The translations under genes were made by a program, and so were the position numbers. Positions 28,546 through 40,997 of a DNA stretch of 64,000 nucleotides are shown here, in pieces. The notes under the pieces are model-generated. The model was not told the DNA's origin, did not search any database, and saw only the letters and a list, made by a program, of their open reading frames with translations. Each line of letters starts with the position of its first letter. Positions within the stretch are counted from its first letter, which is position 1. The DNA is from Leishmania mexicana MHOM/GT/2001/U1103 (lineage: Eukaryota > Euglenozoa > Kinetoplastea > Trypanosomatida > Trypanosomatidae), in the NCBI RefSeq assembly GCF_000234665.1, contig NC_018326.1:186001-250000 (forward strand), read 5' to 3'.

Positions 28546-29960
28546 AGGGTGATGGGGTGGCAAATCGAGCGCGAAATGCTGCGAAGCGCTTTCCGGAGAT
28601 GGGCAGCTACCCAAGAAACCTCTTGTCACGGCAGCGTAAACAAGCCGCGTCTACGCACAGGGACATAGAAGAGCAACGAAGAAAAAAATGAGTGGTCAGT
28701 GAGTAGGTGGTACGATGCTTGCGTTGCGAGCTCGCGCATACACACTGCTGCTGTCCAGCAAGGGGGAGGGGATGGGTGGGGAGGGTCCATGAAGATGTCC
28801 ACCACGCACGGATCAGTGAGCGGATCAGTGTGTATTTTGGCCGGGTTGTTAAATAGCAACCAGAGCGACGCTTAACAGAAACACCAAAGTCATAACACCA
28901 AAACGCGTACGAGATCATCAACCGAGAAGACAAAGGTGTAAGAGAGAAGGGTGGCGGTAGTGCCTGCTGATGCACAGGATACAGAGACGTCGAGTGACTG
29001 CGCGCAGCCGTCACTCATCCCATGCCGTCACCCTCCCCCTACACATCCCTCCCACACAGGCACACACACTTCTCCACCTCTCAGCCTCCTTCAGTATCGA
29101 GTCTCCAACTCAGACAAGCTGCAGCCTGTCCCTCTAGCCTCGCTGACAAGTACTCGCTATCACAGAGATGAAAGGCAAGAAGGTGGAGTACAGGTGCAGC
29201 GCGCATGAGGGGCCTTCGAGAAGGGAGCGAGGGTAGCGGCATCTTCCCGCCTGTCCGTGTGTGCGAGCGTGGGTGTCGGTTCCTCGTCCCCGTAGGGGGT
29301 AGGTGACCTGGCGCACGTCAAGGCAAGGAGGGTAAGCACCTCACACAGCTTGGCGTTTCGTACCCGCCCTCCCCCCGCCCCCGGTGCCCCGCGCTTCAAC
29401 CAGCATGCGTCGCACATCCGACGAGCCGGTGAGTCTGTGGGAGACGAATAGGAAAAACGTGCGGCGCAGCCCTGCGGCCGTGCACACTCCTCCCCTCCCC
29501 TCCTCCACTGTGTGGGTGTCTTCGTGTGTACTTGTCTCCCCCTCGCTCGCTCTGGGCGAACTGTTTGGTGGGAAGGGGAAGCGACTCTACACATGTGTAC
29601 GCCAACGGAAACAACCAAACGGTGGACAGGGCCAACCAAAACAACACAACACGCACAAGATGGGAAGTACACCCGCGACGTCCTCATCTGTCCGCATACA
29701 CACACACAGAGAGAGAGGCATGCAGGTGGAAGACAAGAGGGAGCGAGATGACGAGACGGCCGTCCCACGCCGAACGATAGGCATCAACACAGCCGACGGC
29801 CACGCACACTCACGAACATTGAAATCACGTCCTAGGGAAAACAGGGATGCGTGAGAGAACATGCAAGTGCGTACCATCTGACGGACGCACAAGCGTCCAC
29901 TGACGCCGAGAGCAATGTAGACGAGAGCCAACGAGGGAGTGGTGGTCACACAGCCAGCAT

Positions 29961-29990
29961 GGGGAGGGGGAGGGGGAGGGGGAGGGGGGT
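29961..29990 (+). repeat. (GGGGGA)n tandem repeat
   Basis: Four to five consecutive GGGGGA-type units occur on the plus strand, with G-quadruplex potential. It lies in the spacer downstream of RER1 and would be (TCCCCC)n in RNA. Confidence 0.75.
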
Positions 29991-30378
29991 CAGAGAGGGG
30001 GGCGCATGTTGTCGTTCCAGGCGCACCCCACCTTTCTTTCGATTTGCCTTCTTTTGGTGCTCTGCATGTCCCACTGTTCGGCCACACCGCGTCGACGGCT
30101 CTTTGCTCCGCTTGCTCATCCTCCGCGACAGCGATGCAGCCCTCCACCTCGCGCGCGCTGGACTCTTGCCCGTGTCCTTCTGCGGGTACCATCCGAGCAG
30201 CGAGCCAGAGAAAGAGCAGTGGCAGCAGGTGGGGGGTGATGAGCGATACGCAATGCACACTCTGAGACCTGGATTACAGAGACAGAAAGGGAAAGACAGA
30301 CGGACACAGACCGGCACAAAGTATGTGGGAGGAGGGGGACTCGATGATGAGCAAGCGACCACCTTTCTACACCCTTCC

Positions 30379-30930
30379 TCACGAAGTGCTCTTGGGCACG
30401 AACTTGGGTTTGCCTGTGTTCCACGGCACATAGCCGTGCTTGATCATGTGTCGCACCCGCCCGCCGACCTGCGTCGCAAACAGCACGAGGAAGTAAAGCA
30501 CAAGAATCGGCCAGAAGACGGGGATGTCGAGAAAGGGAAACATGGTTAGGAAGAGGCACACGAACAGCACCGTGAACATCTGCTTCCATACCACGAACTC
30601 CTGCAACTTAGGCATGAATGGGCGGTACTCGTCGCCCTCCGTGTGTGTCGTTGGCAGCGACGTGCCATCGCCCTCATCCGGGTCCGACAGCGGAGTGATT
30701 AGCAGCAGGAGCAGGTAGAGCAGATGGATACACAGGCCATACGTGATCACGTAGAAGCCACCGAAGGTGACGACGCGGGCCACGTATAGGATCGCTAAAA
30801 AGGCGAAGAAGCACCATCGCAGACCACGGTGCGGCACGGACGCATCGAGGTAGCGTTTATAGGTGACACGCACCTTGCGGAAAAGGGGGTTACCGACACT
30901 CGGCCCAAGGAAGTCGTTGGATGGCGACAT
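30379..30930 (-). CDS. RER1: RER1, Golgi-to-ER retrieval receptor
   Basis: This 183-residue integral membrane protein of the Rer1 family retrieves ER membrane proteins and unassembled subunits from the cis-Golgi in COPI vesicles. Four hydrophobic segments are visible, in two pairs: one pair near 35-80 (WCFFAFLAILYVARVV and YVITYGLCIHLLYLLLLL), the other near 115-155. Conserved family features are the basic/Pro segment before the first membrane segment (SVPHRGLRW), EYRPFMPKLQEFVVWK, FPFLDIPVFWPILVLYF, and MIKHGYVPW near the C-terminus. Length agrees with other RER1s (about 190). Twenty-four codons precede this ATG in frame, but that extension begins with GTG, so MSPSNDFLGP is used. Confidence 0.95.
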   Translation of the reverse strand: MSPSNDFLGPSVGNPLFRKVRVTYKRYLDASVPHRGLRWCFFAFLAILYVARVVTFGGFYVITYGLCIHLLYLLLLLITPLSDPDEGDGTSLPTTHTEGDEYRPFMPKLQEFVVWKQMFTVLFVCLFLTMFPFLDIPVFWPILVLYFLVLFATQVGGRVRHMIKHGYVPWNTGKPKFVPKSTS

Positions 30931-31969
30931 CGCGGCGGCGATAAACCCGAGGTGGCTGCTTGACAGCACTACAGCACGGCGCGAGCAGCAGAAGGAATTC
31001 ACTCACTAGCTGAATACACAAAAGGAATTAGACGTAAGAGGGCCACGGACGCGCCCGCGGTGAAGAGGCAGCGGCGGGGGGGGGGGCGAGGAAGAAGCAA
31101 TGCTTCGCCACACACTCAGCGGACGCGAGCAGAGTGACACGGCACGTGCGAGAGAGTGCGATGGAGGCGTACGTCCCTGCGTGACCCCCCTCTGTGTCCG
31201 AGGTGGAGAGAAAGGTCGAAACGAGAAGCGATTCGCTGCGTGTAGGGGTCGGTAAAGGACTCCCAACGAAAAGCTAACCGCACTAGTCTCTACCGTGTCA
31301 ACACCAGCAGAAGCGAGAGAGGAGATGTGGAGTGGTGATGGTGAGGCGGTTGTGTGCGTGTATGCGGTCTTCTGTTCCTCCTCTCGGGTGTATTAGTTCC
31401 CTTTTCTGTGCTCCGAAAACACTTGTGATTCGATAGACTTCTCTGCAAGTGAGCAAGAGAGCGAGAGAGGACGAGGGGGGAGTAGGGGGGTAGCACGTGA
31501 AGGCCGGCGGTGGAGGCTGGCAACAAGAAACGGGGAAAAGAGCGGAGTTACACATGAGCGGAGAGAAATGACGAGAAGTACAAGAGCGGCATGCGCCATC
31601 GTCACATACGTGCACACACCGTTCATCTCTCTCTCTGGGCTCTCCTCCATAGCAGTTTCAAGATGTCGCCGTTCGTTTCGCACCACCCGACTGGCTTGAT
31701 GCCACGCCTGCGACTACTGCAGGCGACAAGCATGTAAGTCCTCGGCGGCGTTGTTAAGCTTCCGCTGTCTGCTTACGCGTTACACGAAAAAATGAAACAT
31801 GCACAGCACTGCATACCTCCCCCTCGCCCCCGAAAACTGGCGGTAGCAGTGTGAGGTAGGAGCGACGCCACGAACACCTGCTGCGTACCGTAATGGCGGA
31901 GAGGATGCGCCCTTCATTCTTTTCATATCGTACTCATCTCCCACGGGCCCATCCTGCGCACGCCTTCGG
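30931..31969. other. Spacer between the TrmO-fusion and RER1 genes
   Basis: No gene is seen. There is a poly-G run at 31076-31086, which with the adjacent purines could provide the RER1 splice signal. The rest is mixed sequence with GA-rich patches (31309-31325, 31450-31490). Confidence 0.65.
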
Positions 31970-33448
31970 TCACTCGAGCGTCACTCGATGGACCTGCGTT
32001 GCCTGCCTGTCATACTTGTGATCGCCCTTCCCCTTGCCGCTGGCGTCCAGCGCCTCGACCCACCCCGCACGCGCGTCTGGGTGGGCGTCGCAGAAGGGCA
32101 AGTACGGCTTGATATCCAGCACCGGCGTGCCGTGCAGCAAGTCGTGATCAGCTATGTGAATATCCAGGCCATGCACGGCGACGAGGCGAACACAGGAGAG
32201 GCCAATGAAGTTGGGCCGGTGCGGGCTGCGCGTGGCAAAGACGCCGCGCCATTCCTCATCACGCGGGGGTATTATCATCGTCTTGAAACCGGCAGCCCTA
32301 TCGAATCCCTGCCGCCGCCGAAAAGAAGAGAGCGTCCACGCCGTCAGCGCCTCGCCGTCGCTGTCGCGGCCAGCACCGGCGTGTCCATCTGCCGTCGGTG
32401 ATGCTTTTTCTGCCGTGGCAGGCACGGAGTCCGGCACCCCCGACGCAGGTCCTTCGGTCGCAGACGCACTGGCTTCCTTTGCCTCGCGAAACTTGCGCAC
32501 TGACTCCTGCCCCTCCCCGGAAGCCATCGGGGCGGCAAATGAGAACTGAAAGAGCACCCAGACGAACTCAAAGCCCGCCAAATCCCGCGCGGCGTTCTCG
32601 AGTCCAGCGCGGAGGCGAATAAGCCCCGTCTGGGGCTCGAACGTCCCGGTGTTCGGCTGACGCGGCGCTTCTATGTGGGCCCGCATCAAGCTGTGTACAA
32701 TCCCCACCCCGCACACCTCGTATGGCTGCAGCTTCTCCGGGCTCAAAGAAATGCGCGCGAGTCGGTTTGCTTGCAGGACGGCTTGAGTGAAGGCATCCTC
32801 ATAAAGAGTTACGTCGTGCTTGTTGCGTTGCAGACGATTCTCAAGGCAGACGTCGAGCTCCTCCGTTGTGCGCAGCTTGTCAAAGAAGTACACGACCTGC
32901 CCATTGGCTGTGACCACGTCTGATTGCGGCTCAGGCGGCGCTGGGGCAGCACCGCCGCTGGCGGACACCGTGGCGCTATCCACTCCAAGCCTCAACGGCG
33001 ATGACTGACCGGGGGCGCTCGACACCTCGTTCCCTGTCGCAGTCGACGACGCCGGCTCGCCATCCTTCTTGTGCATCTTAACGAGCCGCTCCTCGTCGCG
33101 CCTCCGCTGCTCCCGATGCTTCCGCTGCTCCTCGGCGAGATTTGCCGCGAGCACGGCCGCGGGAGGCGGTGCGAACAAGCGGGCTCGCACGCGGTTCGCT
33201 GCCTCGTCGCAGTCAATGACTTCCGCCGGCCAGTACGGCAGCTTCGCAGGACGCGCCCAGACCAAATCGCCGACCAGGAAGTAGTTGGCCCGCACGCGGT
33301 AGCGCTTCTTTGAGACGCCATCGCCGACAACTCGCTCGGCAGCGGGGAATGTAGCCCCTGCAACGGTATCAGCCGAGGTCGCTGAGGTTGTAGGCGAGAC
33401 GCTGGTCACTGCTGCCTGTAGGGACGGCGACAACTGAGTGGCGCTCAT
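31970..33448 (-). CDS. TRMO: PWWP-domain / TrmO (tRNA m6t6A37 methyltransferase) fusion protein
   Basis: This 492-residue protein has two unrelated modules. Residues about 50-85 contain NYFLVGDLVWARPAKLPYWP followed by AEVID, the hallmark of a PWWP domain (methylated-histone/DNA reader). After a charged and Ala/Ser-rich linker, residues about 241-480 form a TrmO/TsaA (UPF0066) domain: GVGIVHS, PRQPNTGTF, FEFVWVLFQF, RGVFATRSPHRPNFIGLS (about 405-418) and HGTPVLDIKPYLPFCDA. TrmO methylates the N6 of t6A37 in certain tRNAs using S-adenosylmethionine. The expected 'RPNxIGL' signature is intact with Phe at the variable position. The start MSATQLSPSL lies about 40 bases after a strong splice acceptor (33489-33490). 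The PWWP module suggests a nuclear or chromatin link, which is inference. Confidence 0.9.
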   Translation of the reverse strand: MSATQLSPSLQAAVTSVSPTTSATSADTVAGATFPAAERVVGDGVSKKRYRVRANYFLVGDLVWARPAKLPYWPAEVIDCDEAANRVRARLFAPPPAAVLAANLAEEQRKHREQRRRDEERLVKMHKKDGEPASSTATGNEVSSAPGQSSPLRLGVDSATVSASGGAAPAPPEPQSDVVTANGQVVYFFDKLRTTEELDVCLENRLQRNKHDVTLYEDAFTQAVLQANRLARISLSPEKLQPYEVCGVGIVHSLMRAHIEAPRQPNTGTFEPQTGLIRLRAGLENAARDLAGFEFVWVLFQFSFAAPMASGEGQESVRKFREAKEASASATEGPASGVPDSVPATAEKASPTADGHAGAGRDSDGEALTAWTLSSFRRRQGFDRAAGFKTMIIPPRDEEWRGVFATRSPHRPNFIGLSCVRLVAVHGLDIHIADHDLLHGTPVLDIKPYLPFCDAHPDARAGWVEALDASGKGKGDHKYDRQATQVHRVTLE

Positions 33449-34129
33449 GGTGCAGCCTGAGCGCAGGTAACACACGAGAACAGGGCCGCTTGCGGTGGGA
33501 GGGAGGAGGGACGAGGAGGGGGGTAGGCGAAGCGGGTGGGAGACTGTCTGTCGCTGCACACCAACGCGTATTGTTGCCGCCTCACTGTTAGCGATGGCGG
33601 GCTTTGGCAAGATGAGCGATGTGTCGCGACAAGGCCGAGCGTGTTCTGTAACGCAATCGCCAAGAGAGCGACGAAGGCGTGTAGAAGAGCGCACCAGAGC
33701 ACGTGTGTGCGCCATTGGTGACGATGAGGAGAGATGTGGGGAGAGGGGAGAGGGGGGAGGAGGGGCGGGCGAATACGTTAGAACGCCGCAAGCGTATCGA
33801 GTACCACGCATAAACACAAGAAGCACGCCGGTGCGCTACTGCCGATGGCTGCATGCTGGCTGCCGCGAAGACATGCTGCTTCGATGCCTCTGCTTCACAA
33901 GGAGAACGGGAGTAGAGTGACGTTGATAGCGGCCCAAACAGAAAGGAGCACTGAGAGCGAGCGCGACAAAGTCAGAGGGTACTGTGTCACCGGGGTTGTA
34001 GCAGCGCTGAGGCCCCCTCCACATCCAGACGAGAGGCAGCTCATGCACCACCCCCAGCGTACCGGCCTGGTTCCCCGCCGTGCTGCCTCTGCGCTTGGCT
34101 GCGTCGTGGACGTGTTTAACGTGCTCGCC
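33449..34129. other. Spacer between the NAT9-like and TrmO-fusion genes
   Basis: No gene is seen. It contains the TrmO-fusion splice acceptor (33489-33524) and a G/A-rich run near 33731-33768. Confidence 0.7.
33489..33524 (-). promoter_or_regulatory. Candidate spliced-leader acceptor for the PWWP-TrmO gene
   Basis: The minus strand carries a nearly pure pyrimidine run of about 29 bases followed by accgcaag, with the AG at 33490-33489. This gives a leader of about 40 bases and supports the chosen ATG at 33448. Confidence 0.55.
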
Positions 34130-36165
<2,036 letters not shown>

Positions 36166-36678
36166 ATGAGAAAATAAAACACGAGAGCAAGCGCTAGAGC
36201 GCAGCAAATTGGCGAGAGCAGCAGCGAAGCCAGCTCAACGCGCGCTGCCTAGTGAAAAGCATCCTCCGTCCATCATACCCAGAGGAGGTGCCGTGAGGAC
36301 GGCACTGACTTGGTACTCCCACTTCCTCCCCTCCCCGCCCCGGCACATCATGTCTATCCTCGATGGTGCCTCGCAAGCCTTCTATTGTTTTTCTTTGCTA
36401 GCTTTGCCCATTTGCCTTGCATTATTTTCCCGCCCGCCTCACCTTTTCCTTTTGTTGTGCCGGCACTGGCCCAACACCCCATCCGCAAGCCTCGGTGACA
36501 CTATCAACGTCGATGAAGCGGACGAGAACGACACACACGGACGCACACACACGCACAGACACGTGCATCACGCCTGTTTGTTTCTTATATCCTCCACTCC
36601 CGTCCTTTTCCCACTTGTGCTCCGGATCTGCCGTGAGCACGAGAAGGCCCCCCCACACACACACAAACACCAAGAGAC

Positions 36679-36695
36679 ATATATATATATATATT
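36679..36695. repeat. (TA)n microsatellite
   Basis: About eight uninterrupted AT units lie in an otherwise GC-rich spacer. There is no evidence of function. Confidence 0.8.
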
Positions 36696-37327
36696 GGAAG
36701 GCGACGGAGCAGGAGGAGGTGATGCGAAGAGATGAGCAAGGCATCCATCCACGCACAACTTAGAGCAGCCCAAAGTAAAAAAAATTCGACGCACGGCAAG
36801 CAAGTACGGAGACATTGCACGTAAAGGAAATCGAGCGGCGCCACGCACACGCGCAACGATGCACGGCGACTTATCAAGCCCGCAACTACAGAAAACCTCC
36901 TCGTCGCCCCCGAAACCACGAGAAAACAAAGAAGCGAGCAGCAACAACACTCGTCACAAACGCGCCGTGTTGCCCGCACACCGACACGCACACACACACA
37001 CAAGCCACACGCAGAGAAGGGAGGAGAGGGAGACAGTGATTCAGATGTGATGAAGCCGTCGAGGCAAGCAAGCGAAGGGGATGAGGGTGGGGGAGGGGGG
37101 GGGGGCAAGAACGAAGAAATATATATACACGTAAACGGTCGGGATGTCTGCGATGGCGAGAATGCGGCGGCAAAGTGTGCCCCTTCCCTCACACACAACA
37201 CACAATACGCCACACCTTAGCTGAACAACAAAAAAAAACGCAGCAACAGAGGCAGGGATCTGGAAGAGGTGTGTGTGTGTGTGTGAGGGAGGATGGGAGC
37301 TGGGGAGACAGGCGAATAGACAGAAAT

Positions 37328-37492
37328 AGGGATGGGGATGGGGATGGGGATACCCGGAGTCGCAACGGTAATATGATTGGCTATCCAATAAACACAGAAA
37401 GAAAGCAGCAGCAGCAAGTGGCATTATTCTCAGCGTCAGCAACGAGTGATAAAGCTAAGAGGTGGGAGGAGGGAGGAGGGAGGAGGGAGGGG
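37328..37492 (+). repeat. (GGGGAT)n and (GGGAGGA)n repeats
   Basis: Tandem GGGGAT units at 37328-37351 and GGGAGGA-type units at 37461-37492 lie on the plus strand. Both give pyrimidine-rich RNA on the transcribed side and have G-quadruplex potential in DNA. Confidence 0.75.
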
Positions 37493-38073
37493 ATGGTGTA
37501 AGTGGGAAAACCAGGCACATATACACATACACGCAGGCAGGCAGGCAGACCGCCGCAATACAGAGCCCGTCCCACCACCCCTCCTTCCCGGTGTGTGTGT
37601 GTGTATGTATGTATGTGCCCATCCCGCTAATAATGCGGTGTGAGCGCGAGGCGGGAGATGGAGGCGAGGAGACGTACCACATGCAAAACACAAAAACACA
37701 GAGCGTGGAGACGAGTAGGCGCGAGGAAAATGTATGTGAGCTGAAGAAGGAAGCCAGAGAGGAGAAGGGGAGGGGGGCTACAACAAGCGAAAGCACAGCC
37801 GTATGTTTGCCTTGTTCGAAGACAGCGGAGCGCGTCAGGGAGGGGCTGGGGGAAGAGAGCCGGGTCAGGGGTCGGGCCCGGATGACGGAGAGAGGGACAT
37901 GGTAGAAGAGAGAAGAAGCGTGACACGGGGGGGGGGGGGGCGGAGTGCGCGCACGCATACATACAGAAAGCGCACAAAACCCATAAACAAACGGAAAACA
38001 AGTGAGAAGCACAACCAGGGAACTAGCCACGCACATGCCGACACACCGCACCTGTAGCAGTGCGGGAGGGAGA

Positions 38074-38856
38074 CTACACGTCCTCCTCATCCAACTCCGC
38101 GTCATCGCTATCATCATCCATGGAAAAGCTCTGCTCAAGGCTTTCCTCCACCAAGGCGCGTATCTTCTCCTCGTAGGCGCTACGGTTCTCCGTCAGGAGC
38201 CGCGCCGCCGCCCCGTTGGCGGCAGAGAGCGGGTTAGGGTCTGACAGAAGGGACTGAATCGATATCAGCAGCGCCTCTAGGTTAAGCGATGATTGCCAGC
38301 TGCTCTTCAGCGTGTCCATACAGATGTTGCCGTCAACGTAGACGTTGGGGTGAAAGACATCCTTGGTGCGGAAGCGGACCTTTGGCGGCGAGAAAGGGTA
38401 GTCGTCGCCGAAGACGAGGTCCAGCTTGAAGAGGCCGCCCTCCCACGGTGTGTCGCAAGGGCCAGAGATGACGGCGTGCCAGTGGAAGAAGTCACCATCC
38501 ACAGGCAGCGCTGTAATGTTGGAGCTGGTGCCCTCGGCCATGTTCTTCTGGAACGTGCGGTAATCCTGCATGAGGCGGCGCTGGGCCGTTGTGTGGTCTC
38601 TCAGTCGCTGACCGCCGCCCATCTTCTCCGCGCCGGCGCTGTTGCGGCTCTGCCGGGCGGCCAGGGCCTCGGCGGAGGGCGGCTGAAACCCACCCTGATC
38701 CGTCGGCACCGTCGCCTCGCCTACACCCTGCTGAGGTTGATCCGTCAACTGCCCGTCCGTAGCGGCGGGGGTCGCCGGGGCGTGGACGGGTGGGGGCTGC
38801 GGCGCCTCCTCAGCGTCGCCGGTGGCAATCCGAGTCGGGAGACGAGCTGCCTGCAT
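38074..38856 (-). CDS. RAD6/UBE2A-type ubiquitin-conjugating enzyme E2
   Basis: This 260-residue E2 carries the UBC fold at about 92-240: RRLMQDYRTFQKN, SGPCDTPWEGGLFKLDLVF, DDYPFSPPKVRF, and HPNVYVDGNICMDTLKSSW with the catalytic Cys at about 179 and the HPN motif. SIQSLLSDPNP then matches RAD6. The C-terminus is a short acidic tail (SMDDDSDDAELDEEDV), recalling the polyacidic tail of yeast Rad6. An extra N-terminal region of about 90 residues, rich in Pro, Ala and Gln, is absent from RAD6/UBE2A. RAD6 enzymes act in post-replication repair, histone H2B ubiquitylation and the N-degron pathway; the kinetoplastid role cannot be read from sequence. The ATG (MQAARLPTRI) is the first after a spacer-like frame. 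Confidence 0.92.
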   Translation of the reverse strand: MQAARLPTRIATGDAEEAPQPPPVHAPATPAATDGQLTDQPQQGVGEATVPTDQGGFQPPSAEALAARQSRNSAGAEKMGGGQRLRDHTTAQRRLMQDYRTFQKNMAEGTSSNITALPVDGDFFHWHAVISGPCDTPWEGGLFKLDLVFGDDYPFSPPKVRFRTKDVFHPNVYVDGNICMDTLKSSWQSSLNLEALLISIQSLLSDPNPLSAANGAAARLLTENRSAYEEKIRALVEESLEQSFSMDDDSDDAELDEEDV

Positions 38857-40997
38857 GACCAGCTTGTGAAGGAAGCAAGAGGAAAGACGGCGCTCACACC
38901 AATTAAAAAAGAGTTTCAGAGGGGAGACGAAAATATGAGCGGAGGCGAGACACGGAAGTGCACCCACACGCACGCCGGTCGAAAGAGAGAGAGAGACAGA
39001 CGGCGATTTTTGCGGCCTCTTCACGATGGAGAGAGAGAGAGAGACGCACCCTGACACACCGACGCCCGTGGAGGTGAGATGAGGATAGAGCTTGCAAGCG
39101 CAACACACGACGTAATCTTCCTTGTGGATCCGATGCGTGTTGTAGGCTTGTGTGCTTGAGTCACACAATGGGGTAAGAACGTAAGTCGAGAGTTGGCTGC
39201 TCTTTTCGCGTGTGTGCGTGTTTGTGTGTGTGTGTGGTGCCAGGCGGCGAAAGAAAAGATGCAGCACCACATCGCCCACAAAGAACGACACCGTAACAAG
39301 GCGACGGTGATGCCATACATCGAGAACGAGTGCGGGTACGTAAACGCGCGTATGCATGCGCGTGTTCGTTGTGGCCAGCGAGCATGCGAGAGCACACGTG
39401 AGATAGCGGCGAGTAGGAGGCAATTTAGGCAAGAGAAGTGGAGGAGGAGGTGTGAGAGAGGAGCGGCGTGGACGGCTCGCAAGCACACGCACCGACTCAG
39501 CGGCGTATTTCTCCTGCTCTGCCATCGAACGTAGAACCTCCGACGTAGTGGGTCGGCTTTGGGGCTGGCTGTAAGCGCCGTCCCCCGGCATCCATCCATC
39601 CCAGTGGAGCCGGTGTTGCACACACACACACACAGAGAGACAACTAAAGGTAGCGGTTGTGTTTTGCGGTCCGATCGCAAGGCATTCATGTGCGCTCGAA
39701 GCGCAGCGACTGTCATGAAGGGGGGGGGAGAAGACATGAGTCGCATGTGCCCCCCACGCCTAACACACATCACGCCCCATCCACAAGAGTCTGCGCAGCC
39801 ATCGCACACTCTACGCCGCATGGATCCTCCTCCTCGTGGATGGCTGTTCGTTCCCCCCCCCCGGTTCTCGCTCCCGAATAGGGAAAGGGGTAAAAAAAAC
39901 ACTTCGGGGGAGGGGAGGGGGCATATCACACAGCTCATAACAATGGAGACTGTGCCAATAGTCACCTGCAAGCACACGGCAAACCAAAACCGTAAACGGC
40001 GTCGGCCACCACATGAGGCCTCGCCGCCGTCATGTTACCCCAACACAACCGCAAGGTACGCACACATACATCCACACACACAGAGACACCGACAGCTCAG
40101 GGGACGCATATTCCACGAGAGAAGAGCATGACGGAGCGACAACGACCGAAAAAAAAACAGGAAGGGGAGGGGAGGGAAGGGGAGAGGGCGTCAAGAGAAT
40201 GCAGCGCGGCTCCCCCTCTCGTGTGCACCGGCGGGCTGGGTTGGGGAAGGCGCAGCCTCAGCGAGGTAAAAGCACAAGCAAGCAAAACCACGCGCGGAAT
40301 GAATGAGGTGTGAGAGCTGCTCGACAGACATGAAGGGAGGCAAGAGAAAGCGGGCGAGTGCGCCTGGTCTCTTGCACGCATCCGTGGAACTCGTGCATGT
40401 AAGTACGCCGGCATGCGCGTTTACGTGCGTGTGCGTGGGCAACAATGTCAAGACGCCGCTTTATCGTGGAAAGGTAGAGTGTAGGCACCGAGAGAGAGCC
40501 ACACATAGACACGTGCACATGCATCCCATCTCCTTGGCTACATGCGGGGTGCGCTTCCGAAGACGGCATGCCATTACGCCAAGAACAGGAACAAAGAAAT
40601 GAATCAGCACCTTATCAGAGCCCTCTTCTGCCCACGAGCAACGCACATAACGGCAAACAAACGCGCCAACTGCGCCCCTGCCCCCCCATCGTCTCTTCGA
40701 GTGAACGCACGCACGAGCGGCGTTGGTCCCTTCTGTGTTCTGTGTCGTCTGTTTTCCGCGTCCTCCCTCTCCCTTGCCCCCCTACCCTGCCCCCTCCCGT
40801 TTGACCGGTAATACGCACTGGTGTTGTGCAACCTGCGACCGCTGCCCGCCCTCTTCCCCTGTTGTTTCCTTCCGTCCTCGGACGAAGCGGCGCTTCCCAG
40901 TGATCGGTGCACGTTGCGGTGCACCACGGGGGGAGGGGAGGGACAGGCGAAAACAAAAACAAAGGGCAAGAGATGAAGCGTGCGCGTGAGCGTGCGA
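38857..40997. other. Spacer between the Rpt5 and RAD6-like E2 genes
   Basis: No credible gene is seen. GA-rich tracts at about 38983-39000 and 39028-39043 give CT-rich RNA 130-190 bases upstream of the E2 ATG and are plausible splice signals. There are also TG/CA repeats (39216-39236, 39616-39632), a G run at about 39720-39728 and GA-rich sequence near 40160-40190. Confidence 0.65.

Larger units (their letters stand above)
27983..30378. other. Spacer between the RER1 and Rpt1 genes
   Basis: No credible gene is seen in 2.4 kb. It contains a GCTGAT/GCT-rich run at about 28228-28272 in the Rpt1 leader region, purine tracts (28299-28335, 28488-28545), and (GGGGGA)n at 29961-29990. A 223-codon minus-strand frame at 29587-30258 has proline and cysteine clusters only and no family resemblance. 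Confidence 0.65.

Noticed and set aside
29587..30258. 223-codon minus-strand frame downstream of RER1
   Set aside because: Contains a poly-Pro run from the (GGGGGA)n repeat; the remainder is unrelated to any recognised family.
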